A model generated the notes under the pieces. That model was not told the DNA's origin and did not search any database. It saw only the letters and a list, made by a program, of their open reading frames with translations. Shown piece after piece: positions 5,156 to 11,296 of a DNA stretch of 11,296 nucleotides (within the stretch, counting starts at the first letter, position 1; every line of letters starts with the position of its first letter). The DNA comes from an uncultured Lachnospiraceae bacterium (GTDB taxonomy: Bacteria > Bacillota > Clostridia > Lachnospirales > Lachnospiraceae), in NCBI GenBank assembly GCA_910584965.1, contig CAJUDZ010000058.1, positions 1 to 11,296 of the forward strand. Direction: 5' to 3'. The position numbers and the translations under genes were made by a program.

Positions 5156-6928
5156 TTATGGCAAAACATATTTTCCTTTGAATCCCTGATAGAGCTGTCT
5201 TTGTTCCTCCGTTTCGTTTCCGCGCATCGCACTCATATAACCGTGTATTTCCAAAGACTCCTCCCGCACCTCGATCACACTGACCGCTATGTGGGAACAA
5301 TGGGCCGCAATTCTTTCACAGCCGGTCACGATATCCGCCAGCAGAAATCCCATTTCGATCGTACATTTCCCTTTTCGAAGCCTCCTGATATGGCGCGTCC
5401 GCACTTCTGCACCGAGTTCCGCAATAACCTGTGACAGCGGTTGTATTTCCAGCGCCAGCGCCGCGTCTTCCCGGTCAAAAATTTCCAGCGTCATCTCCAT
5501 CATATTTGCCACCGCTCTTGCAAAAATATCCAGTTCGACCCGCGCTTTGTTGGAGAACTTCTTTTCTTTTTCCCACATTTCCCGATAGGCTTCCATAATA
5601 CCCGCGGCATGGTCGGAAATCCGCTCGAAATCTCCGATGGATTCCAGAAAAAGCATCAGCGTCCGGCTGTCTTTTTCCGAAAGCCGCTGACCTCCCAGCT
5701 TTAACAGATAAGTGCCGATCATGTCTTCGTAACGGTCGGTATCCTCTTCCATTCTGCCAATTTCTTCCGCCTTGGCCTCATCAAACTGATGCAACAGATC
5801 GAGCGTCCGCATATAAGATTCCCTGGCAGTCACAGCCATATGAGAAGCCACCCGCCGGCATTGGTCCATCGCCAGCGAAGGTTTATCAAGGAACCTGCTG
5901 TCGAGCATTTTCGCGTCCGCCTCCACATGACGGGGTTTGATATTTTCGGAAGCATCCCTTTTGACCGTCAGATACGCAAGTTTCTCCAGGCCGTCCGCAA
6001 AAGGCAAAAGCAGACAGGCCGCAAAAATGTTGAATACACTGTGCACCACAGCGATACCGTATGCTTCCGCGGGCTGTTCCATAAAGGAAAAACCAACGGC
6101 CGCATGCAGAATGTAAAAAAGTGTCATGAAGACCACCGTTCCGATCAGATTAAAATACAAATGCACCACCGCCGCCCGTCTGGCGTTCGGAGAAGTTCCG
6201 ACGGAAGAAAGCAGCGCTGTGACACAGGTTCCGATATTCTGCCCCATAATAATCGGAACGGCGCTCCCATAGGTAATTGCCCCCGCCGCGCATAACGCCT
6301 GTAAAATGCCGATGGACGCAGAAGAACTCTGCAAAAGCGCCGTCAGAAAAACACCCGCCAGAAGCCCCGGAACCGGACTGGAAAACAGAACAAACAAATT
6401 CTTCACCTCCGGCACTTCCGCCAGCGGTTTTACCGCATCCGACATCGTTTCCATGCCGAACATCAGTACGGCAAACCCGACGAAAATCTGTGCCAGATTC
6501 TTCTTTTTCCCACTCCCCGAAAATAATAAAAGGAAGACGCCAACGATCGCGAGAACGGGCGCGAACGAAGACGGTTTTAAAAGCCTGATCCAGAAATTTC
6601 CGCTTTCGATGCCGGACAGGCTTAAAAGCCAGGAAGTAACCGTAGTTCCGATATTGGCCCCCATAATAACGCCGACCGCCTGCGACAGCTTCATAATGCC
6701 AGAATTGACAAACCCGACCACCATGACCGTTGCCGCCGAAGACGACTGAATTACCGCGGTTACGGCGGCCCCCAGCAGAACGGCCTTGATTTTACTGGAC
6801 GTCAGTTTTTCCAGAATCCGTTCCATACGCCCTCCGGAAGCTTTTGACAGTCCATCTCCCAGCGTCTGCATTCCATATAAAAAAAGCGCCAGCCCGCCGA
6901 CCATTGTCAAAATATCAAAAAAATTCAT
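5156..6928 (-). CDS. Na+/phosphate cotransporter family protein with PhoU-like tail
   Basis: A 590-residue inner-membrane protein of the NptA/PNaS (SLC34-like) family, expected to couple sodium to phosphate uptake. Two inverted-repeat halves each carry the signature: 'QSSSA' at 61-65 followed by 'MGANIGTTVT' (89-98), and 'QSSSA' at 200-204 followed by 'MGQNIGTCVT'. Hydrophobic segments fill roughly residues 1-330. From about 350 to 570 the chain is helical and charged and resembles PhoU ('MEEDTDRYEDMIGTYLLKL', 'ESIGDFERISDHAAGI', 'CERIAAHCSHIA'). Some bacterial members move other anions, so the substrate is inferred. The start at 6928 is chosen for GGGAGG six bases upstream and the immediate membrane segment; the frame extends to 6973 without such a site. 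Upstream lies a stem-loop-rich leader (6942-7021). The hydroxy-acid oxidizing gene follows after 65 bases, perhaps in one operon. Confidence 0.92.
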   Translation of the reverse strand: MNFFDILTMVGGLALFLYGMQTLGDGLSKASGGRMERILEKLTSSKIKAVLLGAAVTAVIQSSSAATVMVVGFVNSGIMKLSQAVGVIMGANIGTTVTSWLLSLSGIESGNFWIRLLKPSSFAPVLAIVGVFLLLFSGSGKKKNLAQIFVGFAVLMFGMETMSDAVKPLAEVPEVKNLFVLFSSPVPGLLAGVFLTALLQSSSASIGILQALCAAGAITYGSAVPIIMGQNIGTCVTALLSSVGTSPNARRAAVVHLYFNLIGTVVFMTLFYILHAAVGFSFMEQPAEAYGIAVVHSVFNIFAACLLLPFADGLEKLAYLTVKRDASENIKPRHVEADAKMLDSRFLDKPSLAMDQCRRVASHMAVTARESYMRTLDLLHQFDEAKAEEIGRMEEDTDRYEDMIGTYLLKLGGQRLSEKDSRTLMLFLESIGDFERISDHAAGIMEAYREMWEKEKKFSNKARVELDIFARAVANMMEMTLEIFDREDAALALEIQPLSQVIAELGAEVRTRHIRRLRKGKCTIEMGFLLADIVTGCERIAAHCSHIAVSVIEVREESLEIHGYMSAMRGNETEEQRQLYQGFKGKYVLP

Positions 6929-6941
6929 ACCAAACCTCCCT

Positions 6942-6983
6942 GTCAGAGCTTTACTGCTCTCAAAGCAAATCACCGGCTCTGAC
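6942..6983 (-). promoter_or_regulatory. Leader stem-loop abutting the cotransporter ribosome binding site
   Basis: GTCAGAGC (6942-6949) and GCTCTGAC (6976-6983) form perfect eight-base arms around a 26-base loop, and a competing smaller stem GCTTT/AAAGC (6948-6952 with 6962-6966) overlaps one arm. On the minus-strand transcript the closing arm ends immediately before the GGGAGG (complement of 6935-6940), so folding could affect translation start. It matches no riboswitch class I know. Confidence 0.4.
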
Positions 6984-7021
6984 GCAAATTCAGCGGTTGA
7001 AAAATCAAAAATTTTTCGACC
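6981..7021. repeat. Second copy of the dispersed hairpin repeat
   Basis: GACGCAAATTCAGCGGTTG onward matches 3901-3941 (GACACAAATTCGCGGTTG onward) with one insertion and a few substitutions. The hairpin is kept: GGTTGAAAAAT (6995-7005) pairs with ATTTTTCGACC (7011-7021) with one T-G wobble. A compensating wobble instead of a broken pair suggests the fold is maintained. It lies upstream of the cotransporter gene, as the first copy lies upstream of the sigma factor gene, in the same orientation. Confidence 0.55.
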
Positions 7022-7094
7022 TTATTATCATTATGATTTGAAATTATCCCTGTTTTATCCATACATTGTATATTTTGCTCTTTTTGTACCGGTG

Positions 7095-7137
7095 CTATAA
7101 AAATGGCGGCAGATTGTCCGTTTGGATTTCTGCCGCC
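7095..7137 (-). terminator. Terminator-like hairpin, leftward
   Basis: GGCGGCAGA (7105-7113) and TCTGCCGCC (7129-7137) are perfect nine-base GC-rich arms. On the minus strand the stem is followed by ATTTTTATAG, the form of an intrinsic terminator. There is no minus-strand gene to its right for it to terminate; the next genes there run the other way. Confidence 0.5.
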
Positions 7138-7172
7138 GTGCGTAGAGAATGCACTTCGCTATGCGGCTTTTT
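7132..7172 (+). terminator. Terminator-like hairpin, rightward
   Basis: GCGTAG (7140-7145) pairs with CTATGC (7159-7164, one wobble), continued inward by GAA/TTC (7147-7149 with 7155-7157) around a TGCAC loop and outward by GCC/GGC (7132-7134 with 7165-7167), and is followed by TTTTT (7168-7172). It shares bases 7132-7137 with the hairpin to its left, so the two outer folds are mutually exclusive. A 23-codon frame (7103-7174) runs through it but has no ribosome binding site. It would stop a short rightward transcript starting around 7070-7105, before the restriction-modification promoter. Confidence 0.5.
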
Positions 7173-7232
7173 AGCAGGCGGAACCGGGTTTCATTCAATT
7201 TTAATGATTATATGGAATACAAACAGGTAATC

Positions 7233-7241
7233 TGGTATGAT
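7233..7241 (+). promoter_or_regulatory. Extended -10 promoter of the restriction-modification operon
   Basis: TGGTATGAT is an extended -10 element (TGn followed by TATGAT) about 50 bases before the ATG at 7291 and downstream of the rightward terminator-like hairpin. The sequence 16-18 bases upstream is AT-rich but has no good -35 hexamer, as is common for extended -10 promoters. Confidence 0.45.
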
Positions 7242-7290
7242 ATGAATTGGGCTGATACTCTTTACCAAATTTATTATGGGAGGAAATAAC

Positions 7291-9138
7291 ATGGCTTATC
7301 GTACGGAAGATGAAGTCAGGAATGCTGCCGGCGGAATTTTAGGATTTACAGTTACCGGGCCCGGCGGAAGCATTATAAACATAGAAAATACAGAGATCAT
7401 TTCCGGGGTCGGACAATTAACCACCTTTATTGAACTCGGAAAGCGCTTGAAAATAACGGAATTTCGTGGAATATCCAACAAACCCGATGGATGGTATTTT
7501 CCGAAAGATACCGGGAAACCGGCAATTATCCTCGAAACAAAATCAGAAAAAGAAGATCTTTCGCAGCAGAAATGGAAAGAGGAACTGCTGAAAAACATAG
7601 AAATCGTTCTTCGGCGATATCATAAAGTCATCGGAATTTTGTATAACGGAAAAGATATCCGCGTATTTAAAGGCAAAATGGAAATTGACTGCATCGCCCC
7701 TGATTTACAAAACAAGGAATATTATATCTCCCTGTACACCGAAAATAAAATCGACAAACAGCATATTTATGAAGTTACGCAGAAGATTAACAACAGCCTG
7801 CATTTCAAATTTGGTATGCAGGATTTGCAGGACAGAATGATTTTTACCGCCTGTGCCCTGGTCGCTCAAAGATATAATCCGAAAAACGGCCTGGAAAAGC
7901 TGAAAGGAATGGGATACAGCACTTTCCATAACTGGATCTATCATGCGCTTTCCAAAGCCATCGAAGACGATAAAAAGCAAAATGACAAACTCGATGTTTT
8001 ACTGGAAGAATATTCTGCTGTGCGCATGGCCATTACCGAAGATCAGGCCGCAATTAACGATTTCATCGACAATGTCTGCGAAATTGCCAATCTTGTTAAT
8101 TCCGATTACTGGAACGGCGAAGACGTTATGGCTATCTTTTTCAATGAATTCAATCGGTACCGGGGAAAAGCCGACGCCGGACAGGTTTTTACCCCCGACC
8201 ATGTTACTTCGTTTATGTACAGATTAATCAATGTGAACGAAAACGATAAAGTTTTGGACGGAACATGCGGAAGCGGCGCTTTTCTTGTAAAATCCATGTG
8301 CAATATGATAAAGGCGGCCGGCGGCATCAAAACAGCAAAAGCCAAAACAATAATATCCGAACAGCTGTATGGAATCGAAATGTACCGGAAGGTATTCGCA
8401 TTGGCATGCGCAAACATGATGATACATAAAGACGGCAAAACGAATCTTGCCCAGTTGGATGCAAAATCCGATGAAGCCGCTCTTTGGATTCAAAGCAAAC
8501 CAATCACAAAGGTTCTGATGAACCCACCATACGAACGAAAATACGGCTGTATGAAAATTGTCGAAAACATTCTCGATCATGTTCCCGTAAATACCAAATG
8601 CGCAATCATTATGCCCGATAAAAAACTCGAGAAAGACAATGGAAAAAAACTGCTTAAAAAGCACACTCTTACTACCATCATAAAAATGCCCGAAAATTTA
8701 TTTTTTGGCATCGGCGTTACTGCTTCAATCTTTGTTTTTGAAACGGGCAGACCTCAGAATAACAGAAATATTATCGGCTATTATATCGAGGATGACGGCC
8801 TGGAAACCGTCAAAAACCAGGGACGTCAGGATATCAAAAACCGCTGGGACGCAATAGAGGAATACTGGATCAATGCAATTCGCGATGGAGATGACGTCAA
8901 ATATCATACACGGCAGATTATAACCCCCTCTGAACATCTGTCCTACCAGATGCCCGAAAAACCGTTTGAAATATATGAGGAAGATTTTGTCAAAACATTG
9001 ATGGATTATGAAATGTTCCGCCTGGGAATTTCACCAAAAGCATTTGAAGAAAAACTGCTTCAGAAAGTCCTCTATGGGAGCAAAGTTACGTCACAGGCAG
9101 AAAATACCGTGATTATTGTGAAAGGCGACAGCAAATGA
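7291..9138 (+). CDS. Fused nuclease-like/N6-adenine DNA methyltransferase subunit (BcgI-A-like)
   Basis: A 615-residue restriction-modification protein. The N-terminal ~130 residues look like a PD-(D/E)xK nuclease domain: P65-D66, then 15 residues, then E82-T83-K84 in 'AIILETKSE'. A helical middle precedes a gamma-class N6-adenine methyltransferase domain with 'AGQVFTP' (296-302), AdoMet motif I 'VLDGTCGSGAF' (321-331), catalytic 'NPPY' (411-414) and 'IIKMPENLFF'. With the specificity subunit next to it, and no separate HsdR or translocase, this matches the BcgI-like type IIB plan, where one A subunit both cuts and methylates and the B subunit reads a bipartite site. BcgI A is of similar length. 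A methylation-only or modified type I system is the alternative. The start at 7291 has GGGAGG seven bases upstream; an in-frame ATG at 7276 overlaps that site. G+C is clearly lower than in the genes to the left, a sign of transfer. Confidence 0.9.
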   Translation: MAYRTEDEVRNAAGGILGFTVTGPGGSIINIENTEIISGVGQLTTFIELGKRLKITEFRGISNKPDGWYFPKDTGKPAIILETKSEKEDLSQQKWKEELLKNIEIVLRRYHKVIGILYNGKDIRVFKGKMEIDCIAPDLQNKEYYISLYTENKIDKQHIYEVTQKINNSLHFKFGMQDLQDRMIFTACALVAQRYNPKNGLEKLKGMGYSTFHNWIYHALSKAIEDDKKQNDKLDVLLEEYSAVRMAITEDQAAINDFIDNVCEIANLVNSDYWNGEDVMAIFFNEFNRYRGKADAGQVFTPDHVTSFMYRLINVNENDKVLDGTCGSGAFLVKSMCNMIKAAGGIKTAKAKTIISEQLYGIEMYRKVFALACANMMIHKDGKTNLAQLDAKSDEAALWIQSKPITKVLMNPPYERKYGCMKIVENILDHVPVNTKCAIIMPDKKLEKDNGKKLLKKHTLTTIIKMPENLFFGIGVTASIFVFETGRPQNNRNIIGYYIEDDGLETVKNQGRQDIKNRWDAIEEYWINAIRDGDDVKYHTRQIITPSEHLSYQMPEKPFEIYEEDFVKTLMDYEMFRLGISPKAFEEKLLQKVLYGSKVTSQAENTVIIVKGDSK

Positions 9139-10217
9139 GCTTAATAAATATCGACCAATGGCAGGAATTTTCCATTGGAAGCCTGTTTGAAATTATCAAC
9201 GGCAAGGGAATTACGAAACATGAACTGTATGAACATCCCGGAACCCTTCCCGCTATTCAAAGCGGGGAAGAAAATAATGGCTGTATCGGAATGATAGATG
9301 AAAAATACTGTATCGAAAAAGGCTATTGTGTCTGCAAAGAAGCATGCCTGACGGTCGCAAGAAGCGGTTCCTCGGGACATATTACCTATCAGGAAAACGG
9401 CTGCGTATGCGGCGATTCCGCAAAAATATTGAAACCGCGCATAAAACTGTCGCAAAATCAGTTTTTGTTCATGCGCACGGTCTTAATGGTCAACAAAAGG
9501 AAATATCATTATAACGATAAAGTCAGTGAAAAAAAATATTCATTGGATACCGTCTTTTTGCCCGTTGATGAAAACGGAAATCCTGACTGGGACTACATGG
9601 AGCATTATATTAATCATTTGAAATCTCCCGTATATGCTTTGCTGGAGCAATTGCAGAATATCAATCAATCCGGAAATCACAAAATAGATATCCGAAACTA
9701 CAAACGTTTTCATTTATATGATGACGATCTTTTCGAAATCAACCGCGGAACCAAACTGGACAGAGTCAAAATGTCCGACACAAATCCTACGATCAATTTT
9801 GTAGGAAGAGCCAATGCCAACAATGGCGTGACCGCATTTATCGACGAAATCGAAGGCCTTATCCCCTACCCCGCAGGATATCTGACGGTTTCTCTTGGCG
9901 GCGAATATCTTGGCTCCTGTTTCGTTCAGGAAAAACCTTTTTATACAAGCCAGAATGTCGATGTCCTGATACCCAGACACGACATGTCAAAATATGCCAA
10001 ACTGTACATTGCTGCGCTCATTTTTAAAGAAGGGCAGCTGCATTATAAGGCCTTTGTCGATGAATTGAATCGTCACATGAAAACAGATTTTTCCATTCCT
10101 CTGCCCGTCGATGAAAACGGCAGAATTGCATGGGATTACATGGATTCTTATATGCGCGGTATTGAAACATTATGTCAGGAAAATATCTATACGCTGCAGA
10201 AATTAGATTTCATATGA
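9135..10217 (+). CDS. Restriction-modification specificity (S/B) subunit with two TRDs
   Basis: A 360-residue DNA-recognition subunit overlapping the methyltransferase gene by ATGA, so probably translationally coupled. It has two target-recognition halves with a clear internal repeat: residues 142-159 (LPVDENGNPDWDYMEHYI) and 323-340 (LPVDENGRIAWDYMDSYM) are 181 residues apart, each ending a TRD and opening a helical spacer. TRD1 covers about 7-140 ('EFSIGSLFEIINGKGI' to 'VFLPV') and TRD2 about 188-320 ('NYKRFHLYDDDLFEINRGTKLDR' to 'FSIPLPV'). This is the Methylase_S plan, giving recognition of a split sequence, and the length fits the B subunit of BcgI-like enzymes rather than larger type I HsdS proteins. 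The recognition sequence cannot be predicted from this. Both TRDs look intact, and no second, silent S gene is visible in the window. Confidence 0.9.
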   Translation: MSLINIDQWQEFSIGSLFEIINGKGITKHELYEHPGTLPAIQSGEENNGCIGMIDEKYCIEKGYCVCKEACLTVARSGSSGHITYQENGCVCGDSAKILKPRIKLSQNQFLFMRTVLMVNKRKYHYNDKVSEKKYSLDTVFLPVDENGNPDWDYMEHYINHLKSPVYALLEQLQNINQSGNHKIDIRNYKRFHLYDDDLFEINRGTKLDRVKMSDTNPTINFVGRANANNGVTAFIDEIEGLIPYPAGYLTVSLGGEYLGSCFVQEKPFYTSQNVDVLIPRHDMSKYAKLYIAALIFKEGQLHYKAFVDELNRHMKTDFSIPLPVDENGRIAWDYMDSYMRGIETLCQENIYTLQKLDFI

Positions 10218-10336
10218 AGAAACATTTCAAAAGATATTCTAACGAACCCTGTCTGCGCGATGGCATAAAAATAAATATTATCTTATTCGATAAACTGATA
10301 AATAATAAATTCCTCATCATACCACCACCGGGATAA
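10214..10336 (+). CDS. Possible 40-codon ORF coupled to the specificity gene
   Basis: An ATG at 10214 overlaps the specificity-gene stop codon as ATGA, exactly as that gene overlaps its predecessor, and opens a 40-codon frame ending at TAA 10334-10336. The product would be basic at the start (MKKHFKRYSN) with Ile/Leu-rich stretches later (NIILFDKLI, FLIIPPPG). There is no good ribosome binding site and no family I recognise. Chance is a fair explanation; the ATGA overlap is the only positive sign. Confidence 0.2.
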   Translation: MKKHFKRYSNEPCLRDGIKINIILFDKLINNKFLIIPPPG

Positions 10337-10765
10337 GCCGGCTTCTTTTCCCTACTCTTTCATATATGTTAAAGTAAAAGAAATCGGCGCCCACAGCGAT
10401 TCCGGCCATACCCAAAAGGTGAGAGCTTTTAATTCTTCACACTCAGGAAATGATATACCTCATTCTACGTTGCCAGACAGCAGGAAAAGAACCAGTATTT
10501 TTCCGAAAGTATAATGAACGCTGCAGGCTTCCAATACTTTTTTAGTATTGTCACGGTCAAGTGCCTTGCTTACAGGAGCATTTGACGAATACCGCCAGAG
10601 CCAAATAGAAGTGCCTTTGGACACTTTGGCATTTGATTTCGTTATCACCCGCTTCCCTTTTTGTCAAGGAATCTCTGAAAAATGTTTCTATCTGCTATCT
10701 TATTTGACTCTAACTGTCCATGCTGTCTTCTCAAGCGAAAGAGGCGTTTGTTCCGCTGCAGTTTA
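10337..10765. other. Non-coding or degraded stretch between convergent genes
   Basis: No intact gene can be supported. Just after 10330 there is a short palindrome, AAGCCGGCTT, followed by TTTTCCC, a weak terminator candidate for the restriction-modification operon. On the minus strand one frame stays open from 10663 to about 10357 except for one TGA near 10460; part of it (LDRDNTKKVLEACSVHYTF, then KILVLFLLSG) faintly recalls the 'EEvxxLLeac...lFLLALxTGxR' region of tyrosine recombinases, but the catalytic residues are not there. On the plus strand frames are also open over 10515-10769 without a start signal. It may be the remains of a gene decayed after the restriction-modification insertion. 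Confidence 0.35.
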
Positions 10766-11236
10766 TTAAGAAAAAGCGTGCGCGTTTTTTGAGAAATAAT
10801 CGAGCAGCGCGTTGCAGCCTTCCAGAATATCCTCGTAAGTTTCATCAAAATTGCCCGTATACCAGGGGTCAGCGATATCCCGCGGAGAATCCCCGAAATC
10901 GAGCAGCCGGAAAATTTTATGTTCCGAATCGCCGTTCGTAATCCGCAGCATATTGCGGATGTTCATCTGATCCATACCGATCAGAAAGTCATATTTCTGA
11001 TAGTCATTTTTGGTCATCTGGACTGCCCTGTGTGGGACGAGCGGAATACCGACGGCGCGTAGTTTCGCCACGGTGCCATAATGCGGACTGTTGCCGATTT
11101 CTTCCCGGCTGGTTGCGGCAGAAGCGATTTGGAACCGTTCCTGCAGATTTTTGCCGGCGACAAGATAGGTCATAACGCTTTCGGCCATCGTGCTGCGACA
11201 GATGTTGCCGTGGCAGACAAATAATATTTTTATCAT
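10766..11236 (-). CDS. Low-molecular-weight protein-tyrosine phosphatase
   Basis: A 156-residue cytoplasmic phosphatase of the LMW-PTP family, which removes phosphate from tyrosine (or arginine) side chains through a cysteinyl-phosphate intermediate. The P-loop 'VCHGNICRS' gives catalytic C8 and R14 (CX5R followed by S15), and the general acid loop is 'DPWY' (D123). The length and the end-to-end match (e.g. 'YDFLIGMDQMNIRNM', 'DETYEDILEGC') fit an intact single-domain enzyme. C13 next to C8 is the second cysteine usual in the family and can protect the active site by disulfide formation. The start at 11236 has AAGGA ten bases upstream. In Firmicutes such enzymes act on capsule/tyrosine-kinase systems or, as YwlE, on phosphoarginine; this copy has no such partner in view. 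It converges with the restriction-modification operon. The 60 bases to its right contain no recognisable gene. Confidence 0.93.
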   Translation of the reverse strand: MIKILFVCHGNICRSTMAESVMTYLVAGKNLQERFQIASAATSREEIGNSPHYGTVAKLRAVGIPLVPHRAVQMTKNDYQKYDFLIGMDQMNIRNMLRITNGDSEHKIFRLLDFGDSPRDIADPWYTGNFDETYEDILEGCNALLDYFSKNAHAFS

Positions 11237-11296
11237 CTTGAATTTATCCTTTCATAAGCCTTTAAACCTTGATATATCGGGCTTCTTGGCACTTTT

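Noticed and set aside
7103..7174. A 23-codon frame through the two hairpins, as a leader peptide
   Set aside because: No ribosome binding site and no run of regulatory codons; the hairpins explain the sequence better.
9550..10155. Near-repeat DNA at 9558-9610 and 10101-10153 as a recombination-based phase switch
   Set aside because: The repeats are direct and belong to the normal duplicated architecture of specificity subunits; no second S gene, inverted repeat or intact recombinase is in the window.
10769..10790. A/T-flanked GCG-CGC stem as a terminator for the phosphatase gene
   Set aside because: It lies inside the last codons of the gene, and the core stem leaves a loop too small or a bulged pair, so it is weak.
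1..11296. CRISPR array, tRNA or rRNA genes, insertion sequences with terminal repeats
   Set aside because: No regularly spaced repeats, cloverleaf-like sequence, ribosomal motifs or intact transposase were found on either strand.

Overview
The window looks like the chromosome of a gut-type Firmicute, most likely a Lachnospiraceae/Clostridia member. The basis is the strong AGGAGG-type ribosome binding sites, the ECF sigma/FtsX-ECD anti-sigma pair, the cysteine-rich FMN-dependent hydroxy-acid oxidizing protein, the Na/Pi cotransporter with a PhoU-like tail, and an orphan LytTR regulator. The assignment is by family character only; there is no rRNA or tRNA gene to anchor it.

The left part (about 1-7000) is read leftwards (minus strand). 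In order of transcription it holds a Na+/phosphate cotransporter-family protein (6928-5156), an FMN-dependent alpha-hydroxy-acid oxidizing protein (5090-4071) ending in an intrinsic terminator, an ECF sigma factor (3790-3323) with a single-pass anti-sigma-like protein whose outer domain resembles the FtsX extracellular domain (3289-2714), a LytTR response regulator without a visible histidine kinase (2546-1839), a small protein resembling the C-terminal part of the flagellar cap FliD (1635-979), and an unrecognised Gly-rich charged protein (851-144). The sigma/anti-sigma pair, the LytTR regulator and the two orphan proteins are all compatible with an envelope-sensing and surface-response neighbourhood, but no regulatory link between them is proven here.

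The middle (6929-7290) lies between divergent genes and is full of RNA-like structure: an nptA-type leader stem-loop against its ribosome binding site, a hairpin repeat, and two terminator-like hairpins facing opposite ways. This suggests a lost or unrecognised transcript at the edge of an inserted segment.

The right part (7291-10217) is a two-gene restriction-modification cassette on the plus strand, clearly lower in G+C than the left part. The first gene fuses an N-terminal PD-(D/E)xK nuclease-like domain to an N6-adenine methyltransferase; the second, overlapping by ATGA, is a two-TRD specificity subunit. The layout and sizes resemble the BcgI-like type IIB systems. After it come a possible 40-codon coupled ORF, about 430 bases of degraded-looking DNA, and a leftward low-molecular-weight protein-tyrosine phosphatase gene (11236-10766).

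Related hairpin-forming sequences recur in four intergenic places (83-99, 1761-1780, 3862-3941, 6981-7021), which points to a dispersed intergenic repeat family in this genome.
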